Shown in pieces: positions 14,871 through 23,410 of a stretch of DNA of 58,851 nucleotides. The stretch lies in assembly GCA_003242035.1 (NCBI GenBank), contig QBMC01000008.1:1-58851 (forward strand). Direction: 5' to 3'. This DNA is from Nodosilinea foveolarum (GTDB taxonomy: Bacteria; Cyanobacteriota; Cyanobacteriia; Phormidesmidales; Phormidesmidaceae). The stretch's first letter is position 1, and the number at the start of each line of letters is the position of its first letter. Both the position numbers and the translations under genes were made by a program. Under the pieces are notes generated by a model. It was given only the letters and a program-made list of their open reading frames with translations, was not told the origin of the DNA and did not search any database.

Positions 14871-16658
14871 TTACCAAACCTCCGCTACTTTCTTGTTCAT
14901 TAACTCTCTTTTATTCATCAGAGCTTCGGCAGGTCTAGCTGCCCTGGGAGATTTAGCCTTCGAATCCTCTAAGGCGAATAGATCCTCAAGAAACTTTCTG
15001 CGCTTGACCACAACTTCTGGGTCAGAGCTGCCCACTTGAGTTCTGTCAATCAACCGCTGCCTCACTTTTGGCCATAACGCCTCGCACCTATCCGAGATCG
15101 CCGCTTCGGACTGCGGTATTTTGATTTGGCCGATGATGGGAACGTATGCTTCTTGCTTGGAAGCGTAGCCAGGATTAATAAAAATCCCCTTCCCGGTAGG
15201 ATATTTCAGCAGCGTGGCAGGTTCGACCAGGGGCCGTTTGTTGAGCTGTTTAGAAGAGGTTGTAGAAGCCTGCTTCCCACGACTGCGACTAAGCTGCTTA
15301 ATGTCCATATTCTCCTCACCTAAGTAGCTAGAAAAGTACTCAGCGCTGGCCTTATCCTGCGGATTGAGGATAAACTTTGTCCCGCAGCCGCCGATCACCG
15401 TTTGTAAAACCCCCTTACCGTAGCTTTCTTCGAGCTGACCGATATTTTGAAAGCCGATGATGGTACATAATCCCTTAAACCGCCCTTCGGTCACCCACCT
15501 TTTAAGATTGGGCAAATAAAGTGAGTCAATCTCATCTAGAGAAACGACCAGCGGATCTTTGCGTTCCTTCCCGTACAGGTTGTGGTTGACAATCATTTGA
15601 AGCACCGTCGCGAGCAGTGGAGAGACCGCATCGCGCCGAGTTTGATCCATCCCAATCACTAAAAGCTGTTTGCCTTCCATATCAATCGGAATCGTCGTTT
15701 CACCACAAAGCGTAGCAATCAGCTCTCTGACTAAAAACCGAGAGAAAATCCGCTGCGCCGTCCCGATCACGCCGCTCACCGTTTTCTCCGAGTCCTTGAG
15801 CTGAATAACCTGAGAAAACGCCATATGTGTCAGCGTCGATAGCTGCCACTCGTCTTTTGCCGCGTTTTCACTCCGGGTCTTCGCCGCTAAAATCCGCTCA
15901 GGCAGCTTATCCAAACTAGATAGCAGCGCCGCCGTCATCAGATCAGGTTCAGGCAGACTTTTCGCCAGCATCATCAGCGCCTGCATAAGCTGGTCGCCCG
16001 CATCGCCGAAGAACTCATCGCGCTGGGCACTGGCCTTGCCTGCTAAGTTGGCATTGAGCGCCGCGCCAATCTGCCGCGCCATCAGTCCATCGTCGCCATC
16101 CTTCATAAAGTCGAGGACATTGCAGACGCCGCTTTCAGGAAAGCCAGGGGCAAAAACGTTGACCTCATAGCCCTGCTGGGCAGCATAGGCGACTATCTTA
16201 GAAGACTGCTCTGGATACTTGAAGTCATAAATGATAGTGGGAAAACCCTGCTCAATAGAAGAGCGAATCAACGGATCGATGACGCTGTAGGTCTTACCTG
16301 AGCTAGACGAGCCAATGGCCGCGATCGCCCTCTGCGCATCCGTAACGAACAAAGCGCCTGGCCTAGTTGTATAGCCCTTCTCAGTGACTGTGACTGACTG
16401 GGTGCAGAGCGTTACTTTGTTATGCTTTTTCTCAGCAATCTGTTCAAAGCCCTTTTTCTTAGCGGCCTTCTCATCGACCCGTCCGCCCTTTCTTGCATGT
16501 GCCAGCTTACGCCGCTCACTGCCACCCCCCTCACCCATAAATAGCGTCGCGACAAAAAGCAGAAGAACAAAGACACCTGTTTTGACAATAGTGGGATCAA
16601 CAGAGATGCCCAAATCGACTGGGGCTTCCTTGACTTCGGTTTGAGCAATCACGTTCAT
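14871..16658 (-). CDS. virD4: Type IV coupling protein VirD4/TraG/TraD-like
   Basis: 595-residue ATPase that links the relaxosome to the secretion channel. One hydrophobic segment (GVFVLLLFVATLFMG, residues 28-42) anchors it in the membrane. Walker A is GSSSSGKT (116-123) and Walker B LVVSLDEID (369-377). FIINP-type sequence and a TSSK-rich C-terminal half follow. The N-terminal membrane part is short compared with TraD/VirD4, which usually has two or more segments. The start ATG overlaps the previous stop (ATGA) with GGAGAATT as ribosome-binding site. It is encoded in the mating-pair operon, as in many conjugative plasmids. Confidence 0.88.
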   Translation of the reverse strand: MNVIAQTEVKEAPVDLGISVDPTIVKTGVFVLLLFVATLFMGEGGGSERRKLAHARKGGRVDEKAAKKKGFEQIAEKKHNKVTLCTQSVTVTEKGYTTRPGALFVTDAQRAIAAIGSSSSGKTYSVIDPLIRSSIEQGFPTIIYDFKYPEQSSKIVAYAAQQGYEVNVFAPGFPESGVCNVLDFMKDGDDGLMARQIGAALNANLAGKASAQRDEFFGDAGDQLMQALMMLAKSLPEPDLMTAALLSSLDKLPERILAAKTRSENAAKDEWQLSTLTHMAFSQVIQLKDSEKTVSGVIGTAQRIFSRFLVRELIATLCGETTIPIDMEGKQLLVIGMDQTRRDAVSPLLATVLQMIVNHNLYGKERKDPLVVSLDEIDSLYLPNLKRWVTEGRFKGLCTIIGFQNIGQLEESYGKGVLQTVIGGCGTKFILNPQDKASAEYFSSYLGEENMDIKQLSRSRGKQASTTSSKQLNKRPLVEPATLLKYPTGKGIFINPGYASKQEAYVPIIGQIKIPQSEAAISDRCEALWPKVRQRLIDRTQVGSSDPEVVVKRRKFLEDLFALEDSKAKSPRAARPAEALMNKRELMNKKVAEVW

Positions 16659-17815
16659 GACTTAATTCTCCTTCGCATTAGCCAATATGAACTTGGCAGA
16701 CCCAAACCCAAGACTATCAGCGTTCCAATGCCAGCTATTTTGAGTAGAAACGCTTGATAGAAAGGATCAGTCGCTGCGCTAGGCATGGCAGGCGTAATCT
16801 CCCGCTTAAACTCCATCCCGCCACTGTTTTGAGCTAAAACGGACTTCCAGTCCGCCGCTGAGACGTAGAAGCGATCGCCTACCTGGTAGTCAGGATAAGC
16901 AAAAGGGCCAATAAACCGGCAGCTATTTGAATTAAGCGAGCAAGATTTAAAGTAGGCACTCATTTTTATCTTTTCACCAGCGATCGTTGGCTGTAAGAAA
17001 AAGCTATTGAAGGGCTGCAACCTATGCTTCTCATCGTCGTACCAGATTGCAGACGGCCTTGAGCCTTGAGCGAGCTGGATCTCAGTCCGGTTATTTTTGC
17101 GAACGGTTGAAAGGGAAACAATCTCACCGTCTAGCTGTATGGCCTGGTGAATCGGCAGCTCGCTCAATCCAACGATGTTGCTGATTTCTAATTCTTGCCA
17201 CCCTGGGATAGCTGTAATGGGCGTAGACAATAGCTTGGGAATAGTGGAGTAGTGATACTCGGATAGCTGCAACAAACCCAGCTTTATGCTGCCTATTTCC
17301 GGATACCTGTCTAAAAATTGGGACAAGGTAAGATTTCGCTCACCCGCTAAGACAGGATTCTTGAGAAAGGTCGAGATTGCCTTTTCAACCATCGGAATAT
17401 CGTCAACGGACGCCGAGTAAAGCCCGCTCATGTCAGCGACCTCTGCAATCGTCATATCGGCTAAAAACGCATATTGGTCTAGGGTAAGCTGCTGTAGTTG
17501 CGGGCGTGGCCAATGAGCGACGGCTGAGCCTAGCGTCATGTCACGTAGGTCAAACATGTCGGAGAGATCGCCCAAAACCAATAAGTCAGCGGCCCCATTA
17601 TCAGTCCCTGAGAGAGCGCCAAACGAATCTAAGGTGATCTGAGTGATATCAGGAATAATCGTTGTTTTGTCGTCGATCACGGCCTCGGCCATCGGCATCT
17701 CAGCGGCGATCGCGCTCGATAGTGGAAACAGGAGCGCGAGCGCTACAGCGAGACAGTTTCTGTATAAGACACCGTTTTTTCGCCCTGTCTGGCTAATTCG
17801 AGAATAAGTGGCCAT
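16655..17815 (-). CDS. Exported T4SS-associated protein with helical repeats and a C-terminal membrane anchor
   Basis: 386 residues. The signal peptide (NCLAVALALLFPLSSAIAA, about 20-38) is preceded by a long polar n-region. A Leu/Ile-rich repeat domain follows (about 45-215, with ITQITLDSFGALSG, LQQLTLDQYAFLADM, LLSTPITAIPGWQE), then a cysteine-containing beta domain (SCSLNSNSCRFIGPF). A C-terminal membrane helix (IAGIGTLIVLGLGLPSSYWL) is followed by RRR. The repeat domain resembles the N-terminal part of the wall hydrolase at 42651-44837. The start at 17815 has AGGAG 11 bases upstream and overlaps the VirB9-like gene by 73 bases; no later start keeps the signal peptide. Function unknown, but placed between VirB9 and VirD4. 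Confidence 0.75.
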   Translation of the reverse strand: MATYSRISQTGRKNGVLYRNCLAVALALLFPLSSAIAAEMPMAEAVIDDKTTIIPDITQITLDSFGALSGTDNGAADLLVLGDLSDMFDLRDMTLGSAVAHWPRPQLQQLTLDQYAFLADMTIAEVADMSGLYSASVDDIPMVEKAISTFLKNPVLAGERNLTLSQFLDRYPEIGSIKLGLLQLSEYHYSTIPKLLSTPITAIPGWQELEISNIVGLSELPIHQAIQLDGEIVSLSTVRKNNRTEIQLAQGSRPSAIWYDDEKHRLQPFNSFFLQPTIAGEKIKMSAYFKSCSLNSNSCRFIGPFAYPDYQVGDRFYVSAADWKSVLAQNSGGMEFKREITPAMPSAATDPFYQAFLLKIAGIGTLIVLGLGLPSSYWLMRRRIKS

Positions 17816-18465
17816 TGTATTTCTAGCTCCTGCGCTGTGGACTTCTGCTCTGCTCCGTTCCTAGCTCGTGCAATGAACGCTCTAACTCGAATGACCACCG
17901 GATTATCTTCTCCCAGCGATCGCGCGTTAGCATTGATGCCCGCCTCTACCCCGTCAAGATTGACTGATGAGATGCGAAGCCGCCGCGCCACGGGATCGTC
18001 GTCCTCCTCCGAGGCGATCGCCCTAGAATTAGGCTCCTCACTCGGCATCAGCTTCAAACTGGTATAGCTGGGCAACGATGAGCTATAAGAGACGGGGATT
18101 TGACAGACCTCAGAGCCGCTAGTGCTGATTAAAACAGTCGTTAGCACGGTACTCGCAGTAGAGGGTAAGCCGTCAAAATTTAATCCGTTGATCCGTCTGA
18201 GGAACAGAACGCGGCTGCCCTCTTCGATGGGCCTGTCCGCATCCAAAGTTATCTGGGAAGGATCGCCTAGCCAAGCCCGCTGGACTACTTTGCCAGTCTG
18301 AGTAAAATCCACCGTTGCGCCCATGCCAGAATGAACAACTAGCGGCACGTCACCGCGACAAACTGACTCTAGCGAGGCTTCTTTAACGAGAGAAGCCTGT
18401 GCCGCGAGTGGTAAACCGGGAATGGCGATCGCCGCGACGACTGCTGAAGCAAGAAAAGATTTCAT
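17743..18465 (-). CDS. VirB9/TraK-like outer channel protein
   Basis: 240 residues with a signal peptide (FLASAVVAAIAIPGLPLAAQA). The pattern VVHSGMGATVDFTQTGKVVQ, then RAWLGDPSQITLDAD and RVLFLRRINGLNF, is the beta-sandwich layout of the VirB9/TraK N-terminal domain. These proteins form the periplasmic core ring with VirB10. It is followed by an acidic linker and a C-terminal half without a clear match. It sits 4 bases after VirB10, as expected for core-complex partners. The exact family (VirB9 or TraK) cannot be settled by eye. Confidence 0.68.
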   Translation of the reverse strand: MKSFLASAVVAAIAIPGLPLAAQASLVKEASLESVCRGDVPLVVHSGMGATVDFTQTGKVVQRAWLGDPSQITLDADRPIEEGSRVLFLRRINGLNFDGLPSTASTVLTTVLISTSGSEVCQIPVSYSSSLPSYTSLKLMPSEEPNSRAIASEEDDDPVARRLRISSVNLDGVEAGINANARSLGEDNPVVIRVRAFIARARNGAEQKSTAQELEIQWPLILELARQGEKTVSYTETVSL

Positions 18466-18469
18466 CGTA

Positions 18470-20209
18470 TTAACCTCCTATCGCGACGGCTTGATTGATA
18501 AATATTTCAATGTCGGTGCCTTCTTCTAGAACCCAAACAGAAGGTCGCTCTCGTAACTCCTCTGCCCGCTGCTGATTGCGAGCAGTCCTCTGATTAATTA
18601 TGGTGTTGGCCCCGCCCTCCAAGACCGCCCCAAGAATATTGGGAGAACCATAGTCAGTAGAACTGATAGAGCCAGTTAATCCAACAGAACTAGAAGAATT
18701 GCTAGGGCGGTTAAGCACTCTACCGACCGTTCCGAGCGCACCGAGAAACGCCTGCCCAACATCTAATCGGCGGAGTTCCTGATCAGAACCGGAGATATCC
18801 TTTGCCATTAGCACTTTTCCGTCAGCCCCTTGAATAGAAATAGCCTCAGCCGGAATCTGCATATCCTCGTAGCCCGCGTAGGGAAGAATGATGGAGGTGA
18901 CGCTTAGGCCGGTCATGCCGCTTTCACTTATTTGATCTAGTGCCACGATGAGCTGCGTCCCAACGGGCATAATGATGCCACCGCCTGAAATCAAATCTTC
19001 AGTCAGCTCAATCGCCCCCGACGTGCTCTGCATATCCTCAGCCCAGGCAATCGGCATAATGATTTGGCCGCTAGCCCTGACGCCAGGTAAGACAACCGTC
19101 TCTCTTTGTGGTTCTATTGACTGGCTGCTATTGCCCATAATGAAGTCAACTCCCGTCTCGTAGCGATTGTCAGCGACCAGCGCCACATCGGTAAGCTCGT
19201 CTCTAGCCATGACTTCTGACTGGATAGGCGATCGCGCATCGTATTCAGCGTTTTGGAACGAGCTACTACTCTTGTTGCTAACGAGCACAGGAATAGGTTC
19301 GTTGCCAACCGGCATGGAGGTTATCCCTGGCTCTGCTACCTCTGTAGCGGCTGGCGTATTGCTGATCTGCCCATAGCTACCGAGAGCGGCTAACTTTTGC
19401 CACTCAGTAAAAGGATCTACCGGTCGTTGATTTTGCGGAATAGATTGATTTTGCTGAATCGGTAGACTTTGCTGAATCGGTAGACTTTGCTGAACCGGTT
19501 GAGATCTAGATGCCTGGAAGACCGGCGCTGCGACAACCTGTGATGGTCTAGAGACAACCGGGCGTGGCCCGACGGGCGGAGTGGATACTGCAATAGGTCT
19601 AGAACGTGCAATGGGGCGTGGCTGTGCGACGATGGGCTGTACCGGTGGGCGTGGTTGCTGTACCTTTGCCGGTTCAGAGACTCTAGTGGATGGTCGTTCT
19701 GCAACCGGTCTAATCTCAGTCCGTCGAGTCGGCTGATTCTCTAGTACAGAAGCTTGATTGCCCAGCGCGTTAGAGGTCTTGAGCCTAGCAATTTCCTCCT
19801 GCTGGTCTTGCTCTACTGAAGTGTCAGCCGGTTCAATGCTTTCAACAACTTCAGTCTCCTCAGCCTTCCCAGACAGCTTCATGCTAGTCAGACTAATTAA
19901 GATAAATCCTGAGACCGCGCAAACTACACCCAGCGGCAGTGCAATAGAGACTATTTTTGCCGTCGGCTTTTCCCACAGCTTGCGCTGCGTGGGGCCGTCT
20001 TCTCCTCCTATATCAAAGTCACCGTCATCAACGAGCGTTTCAGTCTCCGTAGCTATCTCAGCTTCCGTTACGACAGGTTCGTCTACCGGTGATAGACCGA
20101 CTAAAGATCTCATCTCGTTGATAGAGGGTACTTCGCTATTCTCAGCACTTGAGACAGAGCTGTTGTTTTTCTCTTCTATGGGTAGATTGTCAACTGTGTT
20201 CGCTAGCAT
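18470..20209 (-). CDS. virB10: VirB10/TraB/TrbI-like core channel protein
   Basis: 579 residues. The cytoplasmic N-terminus is acidic, followed by one membrane helix (IVSIALPLGVVCAVSGFILI, about 87-106) and a long Pro/Gln/Arg periplasmic linker (about 140-280). The C-terminal VirB10 beta-barrel region follows (GQIIMPIAWAEDMQ, ISGGGIIMPVGTQLIVALDQ, then the end EEGTDIEIFINQAV). The linker contains a short Gln-rich tandem repeat encoded at 19451-19500. It would span both membranes and couple ATP use to channel gating. The start ATG overlaps the VirB8-like stop by one base. Confidence 0.85.
   Translation of the reverse strand: MLANTVDNLPIEEKNNSSVSSAENSEVPSINEMRSLVGLSPVDEPVVTEAEIATETETLVDDGDFDIGGEDGPTQRKLWEKPTAKIVSIALPLGVVCAVSGFILISLTSMKLSGKAEETEVVESIEPADTSVEQDQQEEIARLKTSNALGNQASVLENQPTRRTEIRPVAERPSTRVSEPAKVQQPRPPVQPIVAQPRPIARSRPIAVSTPPVGPRPVVSRPSQVVAAPVFQASRSQPVQQSLPIQQSLPIQQNQSIPQNQRPVDPFTEWQKLAALGSYGQISNTPAATEVAEPGITSMPVGNEPIPVLVSNKSSSSFQNAEYDARSPIQSEVMARDELTDVALVADNRYETGVDFIMGNSSQSIEPQRETVVLPGVRASGQIIMPIAWAEDMQSTSGAIELTEDLISGGGIIMPVGTQLIVALDQISESGMTGLSVTSIILPYAGYEDMQIPAEAISIQGADGKVLMAKDISGSDQELRRLDVGQAFLGALGTVGRVLNRPSNSSSSVGLTGSISSTDYGSPNILGAVLEGGANTIINQRTARNQQRAEELRERPSVWVLEEGTDIEIFINQAVAIGG
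19451..19500. repeat. 18-bp tandem repeat inside the virB10 linker
   Basis: TTGCTGAATCGGTAGACT occurs twice in tandem (19451, 19469), followed by a third partial copy. In protein it gives repeated S-L-P-I-Q-Q units. Such in-frame repeats can vary the length of the periplasmic linker. Confidence 0.8.
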
Positions 20210-20952
20210 TACTGATCACTTCCTAGTTCAAAAATCTCGTAAATTTCTAACCCTTTTGACCGTGTTCGATAAACCGCCTTCTGAATAGCCGTGGTTTCTT
20301 CTGGGAGCGGATCGAGCGATGGCTTAACCGCTCTTAAAATCAGCGTCTTATTAAATGAAGTTGCTTTTCCCTGCGGGTTCTGGCCGTCAAAGATGACTAG
20401 AAACGAAACCATATCCACCTGCCACAGCCCCGGCTTTGTCTGAATAGGATCGGACAAAGACTCTATGAGTAAGGCACTTTGAGCCTCGCCGGATAGAACC
20501 CCTGGTGGGATAAAAGATTCTGCCATTTCCTGCATAAACGTCTCTCTAAAATCGCTAGAAAGAGAAAAGGACGCCTGCCATGCGCGAGTCGGTACTTTAC
20601 GGCTAGTTCCGACTGAAATGCCCGGATCGGTAACGCGCCGCGACCCGTTGTTGTCCTGATTGACCGTGTTCCAGGTAAATAGCTGTGACATGGACTCTTG
20701 AGTAAATGCCTTAATCAACTCATCTGAGCGAAACTGGCTATCGACCGGCTCTACTAAAGCCGACTGTCCATCTTGAAGCTGAACTAGGCTAGGAACGTCC
20801 TTGCCGCCAATGTATAGGCCGATAATCAGATTCAACAGTCCTAGAACAGTGCCGGTAATGCCGGTAACGAGGCTGGCCCAGATCAGCAAGGGCAGTAAGT
20901 TGGACTGCTGAAGTATCTTATGCTTGGCAATCTCTCGGTTTATTGAAGTCAT
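20209..20952 (-). CDS. VirB8/TraE-like channel assembly protein
   Basis: 247 residues. A short cytoplasmic N-terminus is followed by one membrane helix (LLPLLIWASLVTGITGTVLG and on, about 18-48) and a periplasmic domain. That domain has AWQASFSLSSDFRETFMQEM and a strand-rich end, the usual VirB8/TraE plan. It lies between the VirB6- and VirB10-like genes, as VirB8 homologues do, and would recruit channel subunits. Sequence identity to any one family is not obvious, so the call leans on topology and position. Confidence 0.7.
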   Translation of the reverse strand: MTSINREIAKHKILQQSNLLPLLIWASLVTGITGTVLGLLNLIIGLYIGGKDVPSLVQLQDGQSALVEPVDSQFRSDELIKAFTQESMSQLFTWNTVNQDNNGSRRVTDPGISVGTSRKVPTRAWQASFSLSSDFRETFMQEMAESFIPPGVLSGEAQSALLIESLSDPIQTKPGLWQVDMVSFLVIFDGQNPQGKATSFNKTLILRAVKPSLDPLPEETTAIQKAVYRTRSKGLEIYEIFELGSDQ

Positions 20953-20958
20953 AGTTTT

Positions 20959-22137
20959 TTATCTCCTTGCGCCAGTCGGCGCTGACTTGGCGGCAATGCC
21001 AGCGGATGCGAGCGCTAAGCCAACGGTGCCAGATGTAATTACGTCGAAAACGGCCATGCCGCCGCCTTGAGCTAGCTTCATCGCTAGGACAGGGCCGAAA
21101 ATAGCCATAATAATTAGGAAACCGTTGATGTCGTAGGCATTTGAGTTAAGAACAACATTCGCCATGATGCCAATCATGATGTTGTAGTAAAACTGCACCA
21201 TTACCATGCTGGTATAAGCAATGACCCAGGCGATGATAGGCCGTCCCTTTCCAGGTAAGAAACTCAGCGCTAAGGCGAATGGAGACACCAGGGCCGTTAG
21301 CAGCATGGCCAGCTCTAGCAGGTTGACGAATGCCCACTGCATCGCCAGTAGTATCCCTTGCGTTAGCGCTTGAACTGTACTGCCCAAGGCACCGAGTAGC
21401 GCCCCTCTAAACCCGCCATCGCCAACCCCCGGTAATCCATCTGCTTGCCCTGAGATCGCCGCGTTTCGTATCCGGCTAAGATTTTCGCCTTCGCCGTTGA
21501 GAATATCTGCCCCGTTCTCAGGAGCGAGCTTCGCCCCCAGCCCCGTTTCAACTGCTTTCAGTCCCTGGGGAACATCTACGAGGTATTCCGCCTGATAGGC
21601 TTCAATCATCTGCTTCACCTGCTGGTGCGCGTTGCTTAAGCAAGCAAACTGCCGTTCCCCCACGAGTCCCTCACACTGAGCTGCCTGAGCGGATATATCT
21701 GCTTGCAAGGTGCCTCTAGCGACCGTGGCTCGAATGGCATCTTCTAAGGCAATATCGTTAAGCTGAAACTCTAAAGCCTGTTGGTTAAACTGCTGGCCGA
21801 AGCTGTGAAGCCCTTGCACGAGCGCTGCTAGCCTATTGCCATTTGGTACTAGCATTGCCATTACGAAGATGGCCCAGAATAAATTGACGTAAAAGCTCCT
21901 TCTAAACAAAAGATCTCCCGTATCAAAGTCTCTTAACTCTTCAACCATCCATACAGTAATGGCGACTACCCCGGCGAAGGTAGACATGTAGATGATGATA
22001 TTAAAGAGCTGAGAATCGAAAAGGTTAAGCCATTTGTCATCCCAAGAAGCGATCGCATCCTGGTTTACATTGACCGCATCCTGCATAATTTTGGTCGCGC
22101 CGTCTACGGCCAGATAGAGAGCTGGAAGATTAGTCAT
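20959..22137 (-). CDS. VirB6/TrbL-like polytopic inner-membrane channel protein
   Basis: 392 residues from the ATG at 22137 (MTNLPALYLAVDG), which overlaps the previous stop (ATGACTAA); the 19 codons upstream are probably not translated. Membrane segments: FNIIIYMSTFAGVVAITVWM, YVNLFWAIFVMAMLV, then after a periplasmic loop LLELAMLLTALVSPFALALS, IIAWVIAYTSMVMVQFYY and INGFLIIMAIFGPVLAM. The central loop carries two cysteines (AAQCEGLV, FACLSNAH). The plan matches VirB6/TrbL proteins of the translocation channel. Confidence 0.8.
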   Translation of the reverse strand: MTNLPALYLAVDGATKIMQDAVNVNQDAIASWDDKWLNLFDSQLFNIIIYMSTFAGVVAITVWMVEELRDFDTGDLLFRRSFYVNLFWAIFVMAMLVPNGNRLAALVQGLHSFGQQFNQQALEFQLNDIALEDAIRATVARGTLQADISAQAAQCEGLVGERQFACLSNAHQQVKQMIEAYQAEYLVDVPQGLKAVETGLGAKLAPENGADILNGEGENLSRIRNAAISGQADGLPGVGDGGFRGALLGALGSTVQALTQGILLAMQWAFVNLLELAMLLTALVSPFALALSFLPGKGRPIIAWVIAYTSMVMVQFYYNIMIGIMANVVLNSNAYDINGFLIIMAIFGPVLAMKLAQGGGMAVFDVITSGTVGLALASAGIAAKSAPTGARR

Positions 22138-23410
22138 CGGCCATTTCTCCCGGTAGGTGTAGCTGTCCGGCGGCTGAATGCATCCTTGCGGCATTGCCCG
22201 CTATATCAGCGCGACGAGCGCGGTTCTGTTCGCTCAGGAGCTGGGCAGTCTCAGCGTTGACCACGGCGTCAGCCGCCGCCTGTTGGCGTGAAAGCATATC
22301 CTGTTTGTACTGGCCCGCTCTAAGAACGCTATCGTTAGCGAGCTGCGCGGTAAGATTTTTCATCACATCTTGAGTGACATCCATATCTTGACTATCGTCG
22401 CCAAGCTTCGTAATGACCTCAAGTGTCCTGGTCGCCCCGTCTAAATCCGCCTTCATGTCGGCTTGACCCGCTTCACTGAGCGTTGCCTGCGCGATAGAGC
22501 GAGAGCCAAGCCGCTCTATTTCTCCTGCTAGCGACATCTTCAACGTTTCAGGTGTGGTGCTAAATCGGTCAGCGCCTTGCAACATGGCGTTAGGATTGCC
22601 ATTCTCTCCCTTAGCCAGCGCATCTAGCGTCGGCATAATCTTGCTGTAGTCAGGCAGACCCATGCTGCCAAGAGCAAAGGGGATTGACTCGGTGTAGGGT
22701 GCGGTCACGCCTGCTAATCCAGCCTGAAAAGAAGTTGCGGCCACGATTGAGGCGAGCGGGGAGGTGGGGTTGTACTGAGGCTCTACTTTGGTGCGACCGC
22801 CATTGCCAAAAATGCCACCGAAGAGGCCGCCAGTCGCTTCGTCGAGAATGCCGCCAATGGCCCCATCCTTGCCAAAAAGTCCGCCTAAAAGATTATCTAT
22901 ATAGCCGTCGATGCTGGCCATCACCCCGTCAATGGCGCGATCAACGGGTGACATAATGTTGCCAATTGCCTTATCAATCACGCCATCGACTTTGCCAAAG
23001 ACTCCATCAATTGCGCCGTCGATAGGAGACAAAAAGCCGTTGAGCACCCGGTTAATGGCCTCGTTAACCCGGCCGGTCACGCCGTCGATCGCGCCGTCGA
23101 TTTTTCCGGTCACCGGATCGATAAACCGGTTGGGGTTAAAAGTATGGTTGATGCCATCAGAGATAGTGCCTGAAATGTTAGGACGCGGCCCTGCTGTGGA
23201 CTGGCTGGCGTACGAAGGTGGAGCGCTACTAGATTGTGATGCTCTAAGGTCATCAAGGGTGATAGTCGGGCGTCCGCCCGCGCCGGGTGCAAAACCATTA
23301 CTGCTTTCAAGCTGGGTTGAGATCTCATCTAATGTGTTCTGCGCGATCGCCCGCGAGGGTGCAAGCGCACAAAGAGCGACGAGCATTACGCTTAAAGGTC
23401 TTTTCATCAC
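22130..23410 (-). CDS. Secreted VirB5/TrbJ-position protein with Ile-Asp-Gly repeats
   Basis: 426 residues with a signal peptide (SVMLVALCALAPSRAIAQ). Residues about 98-185 are a repeat tract built on IDGAIDGV, GKVDGVID, SPVDRAIDGV, likely an extended amphipathic structure. The C-terminal half is helical (LKMSLAGEIERLGSRSIAQA, TAQLLSEQNRARRADIAGNA), like TrbJ/VirB5 proteins that aid pilus tip assembly. It lies between VirB4 and VirB6, the normal VirB5 place. The repeat tract is not something I know from VirB5, so the assignment is positional. Confidence 0.65.
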   Translation of the reverse strand: MMKRPLSVMLVALCALAPSRAIAQNTLDEISTQLESSNGFAPGAGGRPTITLDDLRASQSSSAPPSYASQSTAGPRPNISGTISDGINHTFNPNRFIDPVTGKIDGAIDGVTGRVNEAINRVLNGFLSPIDGAIDGVFGKVDGVIDKAIGNIMSPVDRAIDGVMASIDGYIDNLLGGLFGKDGAIGGILDEATGGLFGGIFGNGGRTKVEPQYNPTSPLASIVAATSFQAGLAGVTAPYTESIPFALGSMGLPDYSKIMPTLDALAKGENGNPNAMLQGADRFSTTPETLKMSLAGEIERLGSRSIAQATLSEAGQADMKADLDGATRTLEVITKLGDDSQDMDVTQDVMKNLTAQLANDSVLRAGQYKQDMLSRQQAAADAVVNAETAQLLSEQNRARRADIAGNAARMHSAAGQLHLPGEMADD

